Source: SKHV01 sp963678565 (GTDB lineage: Bacteria; Bacteroidota; Bacteroidia; Bacteroidales; Prolixibacteraceae). Taken from it: a DNA stretch of 64,000 bases. Below are positions 1 through 11,795 of the stretch, piece after piece. Location: contig OY782875.1 of NCBI GenBank assembly GCA_963678565.1, positions 3,224,001 to 3,288,000 of the forward strand. Reading direction: 5' to 3'. The notes under the pieces were generated by a model. That model made no database searches, had not been told where the DNA came from, and worked only from the letters and a program-made list of their open reading frames with translations. The first letter of the stretch is position 1. Each line of letters opens with the position of its first letter. A program made the translations under genes and the position numbers.

Positions 1-17
1 GACCTAATAAACTTCCT

Positions 18-482
18 ATGAATAATACAAGAGAACTAGTTTTTGATTTGGCAGAAAAATTTGGTCGAAATCGTGAAAAACTATTACCAATTCTTCAAGG
101 TGTTGTTAAAGAAGAAAAATACCTAAGCGAACACTCCATGATTGAAATTGCGAAGGAATTAAATATTCCAGCTTCAGAGGTATTTGGTACGGCAACATTT
201 TATTCGTTTCTAAACATCCAAAAACGTGGTGAATATGTAATCAGAGTTTGTAAAACCATCACATGTTCAATGTCCGGTAAAAATCAAATTCTATTGGCCA
301 TTCAGGATATGCTAAAACTTGCTATTGGCGAAACCACCAGCGACAACAAATTTACACTGCTTCAAACAAATTGTTTGGGGTGGTGCCATAAAGCACCGGC
401 AATGCTAATCAACGATGATGTATTTACTGAACTAACACCAGAAAAGGTTAGAGATATTTTAAGTAGTTATATGAAACGATAA
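18..482 (+). CDS. hydC: NAD-linked [FeFe] hydrogenase, NuoE-like [2Fe-2S] subunit
   Basis: A 154-residue protein of the NuoE/thioredoxin-like ferredoxin family. Its [2Fe-2S] cluster would pass electrons between the flavin subunit and the hydrogenase subunit. The N-terminal half is the helical bundle typical of NuoE. The four expected cluster cysteines occur as two pairs, VCKTITC in mid-protein and NCLGWC towards the C-terminus. Length matches NuoE/HydC (about 150-160). The ATG at 18 is the first in-frame start after an upstream stop. The NuoF-like gene follows after 10 bases and the catalytic subunit after that, so the three form an operon; any maturation genes lie outside the window. The family and the role in a trimeric hydrogenase are well supported; the symbol follows the HydABC convention. 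Confidence 0.9.
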   Translation: MNNTRELVFDLAEKFGRNREKLLPILQGVVKEEKYLSEHSMIEIAKELNIPASEVFGTATFYSFLNIQKRGEYVIRVCKTITCSMSGKNQILLAIQDMLKLAIGETTSDNKFTLLQTNCLGWCHKAPAMLINDDVFTELTPEKVRDILSSYMKR

Positions 483-492
483 ATCGACAATA

Positions 493-1677
493 ATGACACA
501 AACATATAATCTAAAACGAGCTGATTTTATTTTCAAAAACGAAAATGATTGGGAGCAGATATTGAAGGAAACACTTAAGAAATCAAACACCGACCTTATC
601 AACGAATTGATTAGCTCGGAAATAAAAGGACGTGGAGGTGCCGGTTTTCCAACAGGTTTAAAATGGAAATTAACATCAGAAGCAAAATCTGATGAAAAAT
701 ACATTATTTGTAATGCCGACGAAGGCGAACCAGGAACATTCAAAGACCGTGAAATTTTATCGAAAGTTCCTTTCAAAGTATTAACTGCAATGGCTGTTTG
801 TGCTAAAATTATAGGTGCGAGAAAAGCCTACATTTATTTACGTGGGGAATACAAATTTCTACAAACCGATTTAGAAGCTGCAATAAAAGAATTTGAATAC
901 TATTGTCACGAAATAAACTTCAATTTAAGCATTTCAATTTTCATGGGATCAGGAGCCTATATCTGTGGTGAAGAAACTGCACTTTTCGAGTCGATGGAAG
1001 GACGAAGAGGCGAACCTAGAAATAAACCTCCTTTTCCAACTATTTCAGGTTTCAGAGATGCTCCAACAGTTATTAATAATGTAGAAACGTTGGCACATAC
1101 ATATACTATTTTCAAATATGGAGCAAAGAAATTTTACGATCTCGGTGTTCAATTTTCAAGGGGAACCAAACTTTTTTCAGTTTCCGGTGATACGCCAAAG
1201 CCCGGAATTTATGAATTAGAATTAGGAATGAGCTTGCAAGATTTTGTAGAAGATTTTGGCGATGGCGATATAAAAGCAGTTCAGGTTGGCGGAGCTTCCG
1301 GATTTTTGGTTCCTCGGAAGAAATTCAATGAAACCTCTATCGGATATCGTGGAAAACTAGCAGGAATCTCCCTACCAACAGGCGGATCAATGATGTTATT
1401 CAATAGTTCTCGATCAATGTTCAATGTGCTTGACAACTATCTTGATTTCTTCAATGAAGAATCATGCGGACAATGCACTCCTTGTCGTGTTGGCTGTCAA
1501 CAACTGCTCATTGGCATCAAGGCAGTAAAGCATGGCGATAAACCGGCAAGTTACTTGGAAAAATTATTAAAACTAACTGAAACAATGCAAATAACAGCCA
1601 AATGTGGGCTAGGACAATCTGTCGCCAACTCATTTTCATCAATTGTAGAGAACTTCAGAGAAGAAATGATTTACTAA
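493..1677 (+). CDS. hydB: NAD-linked [FeFe] hydrogenase, NuoF-like flavin subunit
   Basis: A 394-residue NuoF-family protein that binds FMN, NAD(H) and one [4Fe-4S] cluster and exchanges hydride with NADH. Visible motifs are the glycine-rich RGGAGFPTGLKW near residue 50 (FMN/NADH site), GEETALFESMEGRRGEPR in mid-protein, and the cluster motif ESCGQCTPCRVGC with a fourth cysteine further on (AKCGLGQ). It lies between the NuoE-like and catalytic genes with gaps of 10 and 15 bases. Unlike the roughly 600-residue HydB of electron-bifurcating hydrogenases, it has no N-terminal thioredoxin-like [2Fe-2S] domain and no C-terminal ferredoxin extension. This bears on whether the complex bifurcates electrons (see findings). 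Confidence 0.92.
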   Translation: MTQTYNLKRADFIFKNENDWEQILKETLKKSNTDLINELISSEIKGRGGAGFPTGLKWKLTSEAKSDEKYIICNADEGEPGTFKDREILSKVPFKVLTAMAVCAKIIGARKAYIYLRGEYKFLQTDLEAAIKEFEYYCHEINFNLSISIFMGSGAYICGEETALFESMEGRRGEPRNKPPFPTISGFRDAPTVINNVETLAHTYTIFKYGAKKFYDLGVQFSRGTKLFSVSGDTPKPGIYELELGMSLQDFVEDFGDGDIKAVQVGGASGFLVPRKKFNETSIGYRGKLAGISLPTGGSMMLFNSSRSMFNVLDNYLDFFNEESCGQCTPCRVGCQQLLIGIKAVKHGDKPASYLEKLLKLTETMQITAKCGLGQSVANSFSSIVENFREEMIY

Positions 1678-1692
1678 CTAAACTAAATCGAA

Positions 1693-3483
1693 ATGAAGAA
1701 AAAAGTAACAATTAATATAAATGGTTATGTTTATAATGTTGAAGAAGGAACAACCATCTTAGAGGCTGCACAAAATGCTGGAATCAACATACCAACGCTA
1801 TGCCATCACAAAGATTTATGCATTGCTGGAAATTGCAGAGTTTGTATGGTTGAAATTGCCGGACAAAAACGTCTTTCTGCAGCTTGTGCAACTCCTGTTC
1901 ACGATAATATTGAAATTTTCACAAACACCTTACAGGTACGTAATTCAAGAAAACACATTATTGAATTACTACTTTCCGAACACAACGCCGATTGCACCAA
2001 ATGTTACAAAAATGGAAATTGTGAATTGCAAAATCTTGCATCTGAATACAAGATAATTTCGCAAGATTTAATCGATTTAGTTCCCCACAAAAACTATTCG
2101 ATTGATATGTTTTCTCCTTCAATTATTAAAGACGATAGTAAATGTATCCGTTGTCAGCGTTGCGTGAGAACTTGTGCTGAATTACAAGGAGTGAACGCGC
2201 TTACTGTTGCTTACAAAGGGGATCAAATGAAAATATCGACTTTCTTTGAAAAATCAATGAGTGAAGTAGTATGCACAAATTGCGGCCAATGTGTTAATCA
2301 TTGTCCAACAGGTGCACTTATTGAAAAAAATTATATCGAAGAAGTTTGGCAAGCAATTTCAGAGCCAGGAAAGCATGTTGTTGTCCAAACGGCACCTGCT
2401 GTTAGAATTGGTTTAGGCGAAGAATTAGGTTTTGAACCGGGCGAAAGGGTAACTGGTAAAATGGTAACTTCTTTAAAAAAGTTAGGATTTGATTCCGTTT
2501 TAGATACTGACTTTACAGCTGATTTAACCATCATTGAAGAAGGGCACGAATTACTTACAAGATTAAAAAAAGCACTTGTTGACAAAGATGAAAGTGTAAA
2601 ACTTCCAATGGCAACATCTTGTTCGCCAGGATGGATTAAATATATTGAGCATATCTATCCAAATATGTTAGAACATCTTTCTACTTGCAAATCGCCACAA
2701 CAAATGTTCGGTGCTTTGGTTAAAACCTATTATGCTAAATCAAGAAAAATAGATCCTGAAGAAATTGTTTCTGTTTCTATCATGCCTTGTACTGCGAAAA
2801 AATATGAAGCCAATCGCCCTGAAATGCATGATAGTGGCTATCGCGATGTTGACTATGTACTAACAACACGCGAATTGGCCATAATGATCAAACAAGCCGG
2901 TATCGACTTCCATAAATTGGAAGATACACATTATGATCGTTTAATGGGTGAATCAACCGGAGCAGCAGTCATATTCGGTTCCACAGGTGGTGTTATGGAA
3001 GCTGCTTTAAGAACAGTTTACGAAGTAGTTACCGGAAAAGAAATTCCATTTGAAAACCTAAACATAACTCCAGTACGTGGTTTTGATGGACTACGAAAAG
3101 CATCCTTAAAGATTGAAGGCACTTTGGATGAATGGAATTTTTTAGAAGGTATAACTGTTAATTGTGCAATTGCACATGGCTTAGTTAATGCTAAAAAGTT
3201 AATGGAAAATGTAAAAGAAAATCAAGGGAAATACCATTTCATTGAAATCATGGCCTGTCCTAGCGGTTGCTTAGGAGGTGGTGGTCAACCAATACCCACA
3301 AGTCCTGAAATCAGGGCAAAAAGAACAGCTGCTATTTACGCAGAAGATGAAGGGATGGTGATTCGGAAATCGCATGAAAATCCTGAAATAAAAAAGATAT
3401 ACAGCGATTTTTTAAAAGAACCACTTGGAGAAAAATCTCACCATCTATTACATACCAAATATACAGCTAGAGAGCACTATTGA
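1693..3483 (+). CDS. hydA: [FeFe] hydrogenase catalytic subunit
   Basis: A 596-residue H-cluster enzyme that reversibly reduces protons to H2. In order: a plant-type [2Fe-2S] domain (cysteines at about 37-65, motif AGNCRVCMVEI), a His/Cys [4Fe-4S] motif (HNADCTKCYKNGNC), two bacterial ferredoxin clusters (CIRCQRCVRTC and CTNCGQCVNHCPTG), then the catalytic domain. H-cluster motifs are L1 TSCSPGW (308-314), L2 MPCTAKKYE (364-372) and L3 MACPSGCLGGGG (from 520). The C-terminus carries the small-subunit-like segment. L1 has Ser where many enzymes have a second Cys. It is the last gene of the hydCBA-type operon and converges on the rRNA operon. The cytoplasmic NADH:H2 role is inferred from the NuoE/NuoF partners. 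Confidence 0.95.
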   Translation: MKKKVTININGYVYNVEEGTTILEAAQNAGINIPTLCHHKDLCIAGNCRVCMVEIAGQKRLSAACATPVHDNIEIFTNTLQVRNSRKHIIELLLSEHNADCTKCYKNGNCELQNLASEYKIISQDLIDLVPHKNYSIDMFSPSIIKDDSKCIRCQRCVRTCAELQGVNALTVAYKGDQMKISTFFEKSMSEVVCTNCGQCVNHCPTGALIEKNYIEEVWQAISEPGKHVVVQTAPAVRIGLGEELGFEPGERVTGKMVTSLKKLGFDSVLDTDFTADLTIIEEGHELLTRLKKALVDKDESVKLPMATSCSPGWIKYIEHIYPNMLEHLSTCKSPQQMFGALVKTYYAKSRKIDPEEIVSVSIMPCTAKKYEANRPEMHDSGYRDVDYVLTTRELAIMIKQAGIDFHKLEDTHYDRLMGESTGAAVIFGSTGGVMEAALRTVYEVVTGKEIPFENLNITPVRGFDGLRKASLKIEGTLDEWNFLEGITVNCAIAHGLVNAKKLMENVKENQGKYHFIEIMACPSGCLGGGGQPIPTSPEIRAKRTAAIYAEDEGMVIRKSHENPEIKKIYSDFLKEPLGEKSHHLLHTKYTAREHY

Positions 3484-3760
3484 ATTCTATTAAAATAAGA
3501 GAATTGGTTTCACCTTATCTGATGAGGAAAACTGATCCTTTCGTACTGTTGAAACAAAGAAAATAGAGTATAAACCTATAACAATGCTAATAAATGCTTC
3601 GGAATAAGTTAATGAAGCTGCAAAGAAAAGATGCAAAAGGAAAAATATTTGAGCTTCATTACGAATGGCCCAGCTTCTATATCTCCTAAATACACTCATC
3701 TAACAATATTACAAAAAAGGGATTGTAAATAATAATCAATAAGCCAAATATCGATAAAAT
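3484..3760. other. Intergenic gap between hydA and the rRNA operon terminator
   Basis: About 280 bases between two convergent transcription units. It holds only a 69-codon minus-strand reading frame (3490-3699) with hydrophobic stretches and no recognisable family, which I do not call. No terminator hairpin for hydA was found apart from the rRNA terminator. Confidence 0.5.
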
Positions 3761-3791
3761 AAAAAAGCCCGACTCTTAAGAATCGGGCTTT
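3761..3791 (-). terminator. Rho-independent terminator of the rRNA operon
   Basis: A 9-bp perfect inverted repeat (AAAGCCCGA at 3764-3772 with TCGGGCTTT at 3783-3791) and a 10-base loop, followed on the minus strand by a U-rich run. It lies just past the 5S gene, ends the rRNA transcript, and may also stop hydA transcription from the other side. Confidence 0.88.
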
Positions 3792-3799
3792 GAAAAAGT

Positions 3800-3908
3800 T
3801 GGCGGCGACCTACTCTCCCACATTTCTGCAGTACCATCGGCGCTGTTGGGCTTAACTTCTCTGTTCGGTATGGGAAGAGGTGGAACCCCAACGCTAAAAC
3901 CACCTAAA
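3800..3908 (-). rRNA. rrf: 5S ribosomal RNA
   Basis: The minus strand shows the conserved 5S ends: a 5' part beginning near TTAGGTGG and a 3' part ending TAGGTCGCCGCC, with the typical internal GGGAAGAGGTGGAACCCC seen on the plus strand. Length is about 109 nt. It lies about 90 bases past the 23S gene. The ends are estimated to a few bases. Confidence 0.93.
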
Positions 3909-3998
3909 TCTTTTAGATGATTAAACGTTTAAGTTTAATATCAATATTTTTTTGACAAATCGGAAAAAAATCACAACAACTAAAGTCACCTTAGGAGA

Positions 3999-6805
<2,807 letters not shown>

Positions 6806-7048
6806 CCTTTTTACTTAAAACTCGTAATGAGTTCGTATTCCTAAAGCAATTTTATTTGTTGTGATTTTACTTTTTTCCAATATGTCAAAGATCGTTAAAG
6901 CCTGTTACAGCTTATAGTAGTTACAAAGAGAATCGAACTCTTCACGCAATGTGAACCATCGTAACTTTTTGATTTCTTGATTCGTTAATCAATAATCTTT
7001 CAATAATTTTCTGTGTTTGAACGTCGACTTTTTTTAGTCTCTCTCTTA

Positions 7049-7125
7049 TGGTGGAGAATATCGGAGTCGAACCGATGACCTCTTGAATGCAAATCAAGCG
7101 CTCTAGCCAACTGAGCTAATCCCCC
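7049..7125 (-). tRNA. tRNA-Ala (anticodon TGC)
   Basis: A 77-nt cloverleaf on the minus strand. The acceptor GGGGGAT pairs with ATTCTCC, the D-arm contains TAGCTCAGTTGG, the anticodon loop reads TTTGCAA, the T-loop is GTTCGACTC and CCA is encoded. It sits in the 16S-23S spacer next to tRNA-Ile, a common bacterial arrangement. Confidence 0.96.
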
Positions 7126-7169
7126 AAAATCTTAATCAATAACGCTATCGTTATCAACTTTCATTATAG

Positions 7170-7246
7170 TGGTAGTCCCGCCCAGATTTGAACTGGGGAC
7201 CTCTACATTATCAGTGTAGCGCTCTAACCAGCTGAGCTACGAGACT
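7170..7246 (-). tRNA. tRNA-Ile (anticodon GAT)
   Basis: A 77-nt cloverleaf on the minus strand. The acceptor AGTCTCG pairs with CGGGACT, the D-arm contains TAGCTCAGCTGG, the anticodon loop reads CTGATAA, the T-loop is GTTCAAATC and CCA is encoded. It is the first tRNA after 16S in the transcript. Confidence 0.96.
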
Positions 7247-7257
7247 GTCCTTAAGAC

Positions 7258-7285
7258 TCAAGTATCAAGTACCAAGTATCAAGAT
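7258..7285. repeat. 7-nt tandem repeat in the 16S-23S spacer
   Basis: Four consecutive heptamers, TCAAGTA, TCAAGTA, CCAAGTA and TCAAGAT, lie between tRNA-Ile and 16S. Related ATCTTG segments continue to about 7340. It may be a slippage-derived spacer repeat; no function is evident. Confidence 0.6.
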
Positions 7286-7408
7286 TCTATCTTTATCTTG
7301 CATCTTGATTCTGTAATTCTTAATCTTCAATCTCTTGTTTATATAATTAAAAAAAGAACAGTCAAACTAACTAAATTTTGTCGAGCATAATTGTTTTATC
7401 AAGGCTCC

Positions 7409-8932
<1,524 letters not shown>

Positions 8933-9064
8933 GTAATTATAAAGTTTTAAATATCCTTTGCGCTCGATAAAACTCTCTCTAAAATTCTAGTCGGTGCTTG
9001 ACTTGTTCTTTTTTTTCAATATCTCAATGAACTTCGTTCTCTTTTGTAGTATTTCTTAACTCTA

Positions 9065-9107
9065 AAAGCGGCTGCAAAGATAAGTAAACTTATTCTCACA
9101 TTCCAAA
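9065..9107 (-). promoter_or_regulatory. rRNA promoter copy A (nearest to 16S)
   Basis: On the minus strand a TTTG -33 element (9104-9107) is followed after 21 bases by TATCTTTG (9075-9082), a perfect Bacteroidota TAnnTTTG -7 box, then GCAGCCGCTTT. It is about 130 bases upstream of 16S and is the best match of the four promoter copies. Confidence 0.8.
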
Positions 9108-9266
9108 CTTTTTTGAAGTTTTTTTTGAAAAAATTTTCAATCCTCAATTTCTTCGCTTTCTCCGATTATTACTACAACCTGCGAGTTGTTCTAACAATCT
9201 GTCGAGATCACTTAAAATCTCCTAAAAATCCCTCTCAATACTCTCAATGAACTTGCTTTGTTTTTC

Positions 9267-9308
9267 AAAGCGGGTGCAAATGAATAAGCTTTTTTTTAAT
9301 CCTCCAAA
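9267..9308 (-). promoter_or_regulatory. rRNA promoter copy B
   Basis: TTTGG at the -33 position (9304-9308), a 20-base spacer, then TTCATTTG (9277-9284) followed by CACCCGCTTT on the minus strand. The -7 box deviates from TAnnTTTG at its second position. The flanking sequence resembles the other copies. Confidence 0.6.
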
Positions 9309-9401
9309 TAATTTCTAATTTATTTTGAAAGTTTTTTTTCAGAAGCTAAACTTCTAAATTTTAAATCCAGCATTTTTCTTTGAACCTTGCCCCTGTTTCC
9401 A

Positions 9402-9443
9402 AAAGCGGATGCAAATAAAATACCTTTTTCCTTCCAATCCAAA
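9402..9443 (-). promoter_or_regulatory. rRNA promoter copy C
   Basis: TTTGG (9439-9443), a 20-base spacer, TTTATTTG (9412-9419), then CATCCGCTTTT on the minus strand. Same architecture as copies A, B and D, with a weaker -7 box. Confidence 0.6.
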
Positions 9444-9526
9444 TATTTTCTGAAATATTTTTTAGGCCTCTCATGACCCTCGGATAAACAATACTTTTTC
9501 TCTTTGAACTTCGCCCCGTTTCTCTC

Positions 9527-9568
9527 AAAGCGGCTGCAAAGAAATGCTCTTTTTATTTACATTCCAAA
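9527..9568 (-). promoter_or_regulatory. rRNA promoter copy D (farthest from 16S)
   Basis: TTTGG (9564-9568), a 20-base spacer, TTTCTTTG (9537-9544), then CAGCCGCTTTGAG on the minus strand. The downstream CGGGGCGAAGTTCAAAG element also recurs in copy C in modified form. Confidence 0.6.
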
Positions 9569-9569
9569 C

Positions 9570-10107
9570 CTTTTTAAACCTTTTTTTCAATCCATCACAA
9601 ACACTAACACTCATCTTGCTGATACCTTGTGCCTTATTTATTAATATTTTTTTAGGTTTCTAAAAAAAAAGGTGATAGTAAAACATACGAAGCCCAATAA
9701 TGTTTAGTAAACGAACAAATTTTCTCTACCAATCTTTCACGAAAGATGTACTACTTAAAAACTCTCATTTCAAGTCAAAAATATACCTCCATTTATTATA
9801 TTGTATAAATGCCTTTTGCTTATTGCAACTAAATCAATTTTCACTTAAGAACCAAAAAACATATCGCATCCTTCATTTTTAAACACAATACCACAGCAAC
9901 AGAAAATTTTCAAAGAAGAGCGAACAATATTGTTTTTAAGCATTTTAAGTCTTCCTAACATTAATCAATGGACAGCTGATTTGAATTTTTGTGCCGAATA
10001 AAAAGACAAAAACATCCTGCTTAACATTCATCTAACATTATAATTTTTCAACTATTTTTTATCGATTCAAAATAAGTAAAGCAACTACCTGATTCATTGG
10101 ATTTAGC
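9570..10107. other. Non-coding gap between the rRNA promoters and the uxaB control region
   Basis: About 540 AT-rich bases. I see no gene, tRNA or strong hairpin. A 60-codon frame at 9700-9882 lacks any start context or recognisable sequence and is not called. Confidence 0.5.
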
Positions 10108-10119
10108 GCAAACGTTTGC
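10108..10119. promoter_or_regulatory. Candidate LacI-family operator upstream of uxaB
   Basis: A perfect 12-bp palindrome, GCAAACGTTTGC, with the central CG typical of LacI/GalR-family operators. It lies about 78 bases upstream of the uxaB -7 box. Hexuronate genes are often controlled by LacI-type or GntR-type regulators; no regulator gene lies in the window. Assignment to a specific regulator is inference. Confidence 0.6.
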
Positions 10120-10196
10120 ATTAATTATTCATCCTTATAATCAGCAATTTACAATAAAATAAATTCACAATATTCGTCATATTTTTAAAATCAAAA

Positions 10197-10204
10197 TATA
10201 TTTG
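10197..10204 (+). promoter_or_regulatory. Promoter -7 box of uxaBA
   Basis: TATATTTG matches the Bacteroidota -7 consensus TAnnTTTG exactly and lies 52 bases upstream of the uxaB ATG. No clear TTTG -33 element is seen at the right distance, consistent with dependence on an activator, but this is inference. Confidence 0.65.
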
Positions 10205-10256
10205 CACACTTGAAAATAAGAACCAAATTATTTGAGCAAAAACTATAAAAAATAAA

Positions 10257-11765
10257 ATGATGAAATTTAACAGAACTACTTGTAAAGAAGCCAAAAGCTA
10301 CCCAACTAAAATTTTACAATTCGGAGAAGGTAATTTTCTAAGAGCATTTACCGACTGGATTGTAAACACAATGAATCACGAAGGTGATTTTAATGGCGGT
10401 ATTGATGTTGTTCAGCCACTTCCAAACGGAATGATTGACATGTTAAACGACCAAGATGGTTTATATCATGTTTATTTGAAAGGAATTAAAGATGGCAAAC
10501 CGGTTACTGAATTCACTATGGTGGATGCAATTAACAATGGAATCAACCCATATTCTGAATTTGAAAAATATACTGAGTCTATTTTAAATCCTGATTTACG
10601 TTTTGTTTTCTCAAACACAACTGAAGCCGGAATTAGTTGGGATGAAAATGACACTTTGGATATGGAGCCTCAAAACTCTTTCCCAGGAAAAGTAACTTCC
10701 TTATTATATAGAAGATTTCAACACTTTAACGGAGCAAAAGACAAAGGATTGATCTTTTTTGCTTGCGAGTTGATTGACCGCAATGCAGATGTACTAAAGA
10801 AGTTTGTACTTCAACATGCAGAAAATTGGAAATTAGGTGCAGAATTTAACGCATGGGTAAACAACGACTGTGCTTTCTGTAGCACTTTAGTTGACCGTAT
10901 TGTTCCTGGATTTCCAAAAGATGAGATCAAAGACATTCAAAAAGAATTAGGCTACGAAGATAATTTAGTTGTTGTTGGAGAATATTTCCACTTGTGGGTA
11001 ATTGAGGCTCCAGAGTGGGTTCAGAAAGAATTTCCAGCAGCAGAAGCAGGATTGGAAGTTAAATTTGTGAAAGACATGACCAAATTCCGCGAGCAAAAAG
11101 TTGCGGTATTGAATGGTTGTCATACTGGTAGCTATGCTGTTTCGTACTTAAGTGGTATCGAAACCGTTCGAGAAGCATACGAATCGTTGGAAACTGGTAG
11201 TTTCATGAAAGAGTTGGTTTACGATGAAGTTCTTACAACTTTAGATGGTTCAGAAAAAGAATTGAGCAAGTTCGCGAATAAAATTTTGGAACGCTTTTCA
11301 AATCCATTCATCCGCCATTTATGGCAAAGTATTGCCTTGAACTCAATGTCGAAATGGGAAACTCGTAATCTACCTTCGCTATTGAACTTTGTTAAAACCC
11401 AGAATGCATTGCCACAAAAATTAGTATTCTCGTTGGCTGCAATGATTGCTTATTTTAAAGGGGAAGCTAATGGAGAATGCTACGATGTTATGGATGACCA
11501 GTGGATTTTAGATTTTTACAAAGAAGCTTGGGCCGCATGCGACGGACGTCCTGTATCGGTTAAAGAATTGGTTGAGAAAGTTCTTAAACTTGAAAAACTT
11601 TGGAAACAAGATCTTAATGAAATTCCAAATTTAACAATGACTGTTAGTCACTACCTATTTTTAATTGAACAAGTAGGTATGAAAAAAGCAGTAAAATCGG
11701 TACTTAGCAAAAACAACCCATTGATGAAATTCACCATTGATGAAGTTGCAAAAAACAATGCTTAG
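10257..11765 (+). CDS. uxaB: Tagaturonate reductase (altronate oxidoreductase)
   Basis: A 502-residue member of the mannitol/altronate dehydrogenase family. It reduces D-tagaturonate to D-altronate with NADH in galacturonate catabolism. The N-terminus carries the family's nucleotide-binding segment (ILQFGEGNFLRAFTDW, about residues 20-35), and the C-terminal half has the conserved LNGCHTGSYAVSYLSG and the helical domain around FSNPFIRHLWQSIALNS. Length matches UxaB (about 480-500). Two consecutive ATGs (10257, 10260) are possible starts. It is followed after 30 bases by altronate dehydratase, so the two successive pathway enzymes are co-transcribed. Uronate isomerase (uxaC) and the KDG kinase/aldolase genes are not in the window. 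Confidence 0.9.
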   Translation: MMKFNRTTCKEAKSYPTKILQFGEGNFLRAFTDWIVNTMNHEGDFNGGIDVVQPLPNGMIDMLNDQDGLYHVYLKGIKDGKPVTEFTMVDAINNGINPYSEFEKYTESILNPDLRFVFSNTTEAGISWDENDTLDMEPQNSFPGKVTSLLYRRFQHFNGAKDKGLIFFACELIDRNADVLKKFVLQHAENWKLGAEFNAWVNNDCAFCSTLVDRIVPGFPKDEIKDIQKELGYEDNLVVVGEYFHLWVIEAPEWVQKEFPAAEAGLEVKFVKDMTKFREQKVAVLNGCHTGSYAVSYLSGIETVREAYESLETGSFMKELVYDEVLTTLDGSEKELSKFANKILERFSNPFIRHLWQSIALNSMSKWETRNLPSLLNFVKTQNALPQKLVFSLAAMIAYFKGEANGECYDVMDDQWILDFYKEAWAACDGRPVSVKELVEKVLKLEKLWKQDLNEIPNLTMTVSHYLFLIEQVGMKKAVKSVLSKNNPLMKFTIDEVAKNNA

Positions 11766-11795
11766 TAATTTGAAGTTACTTTTATAAAAAATAGA

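Noticed and set aside
3490..3699. A 69-codon minus-strand frame between hydA and the 5S terminator
   Set aside because: It has hydrophobic stretches but no ribosome-binding site, promoter or recognisable family, and lies downstream of the rRNA terminator. It could be real but is not supported.
9025..9570. Repeats upstream of 16S considered as a CRISPR array or mobile-element remnant
   Set aside because: The units are imperfect, unevenly spaced (125-200 bases) and each matches a promoter; there are no cas genes, transposase or inverted termini.
9700..9882. A 60-codon frame upstream of uxaB
   Set aside because: Composition is that of random AT-rich DNA and no start signal is visible.
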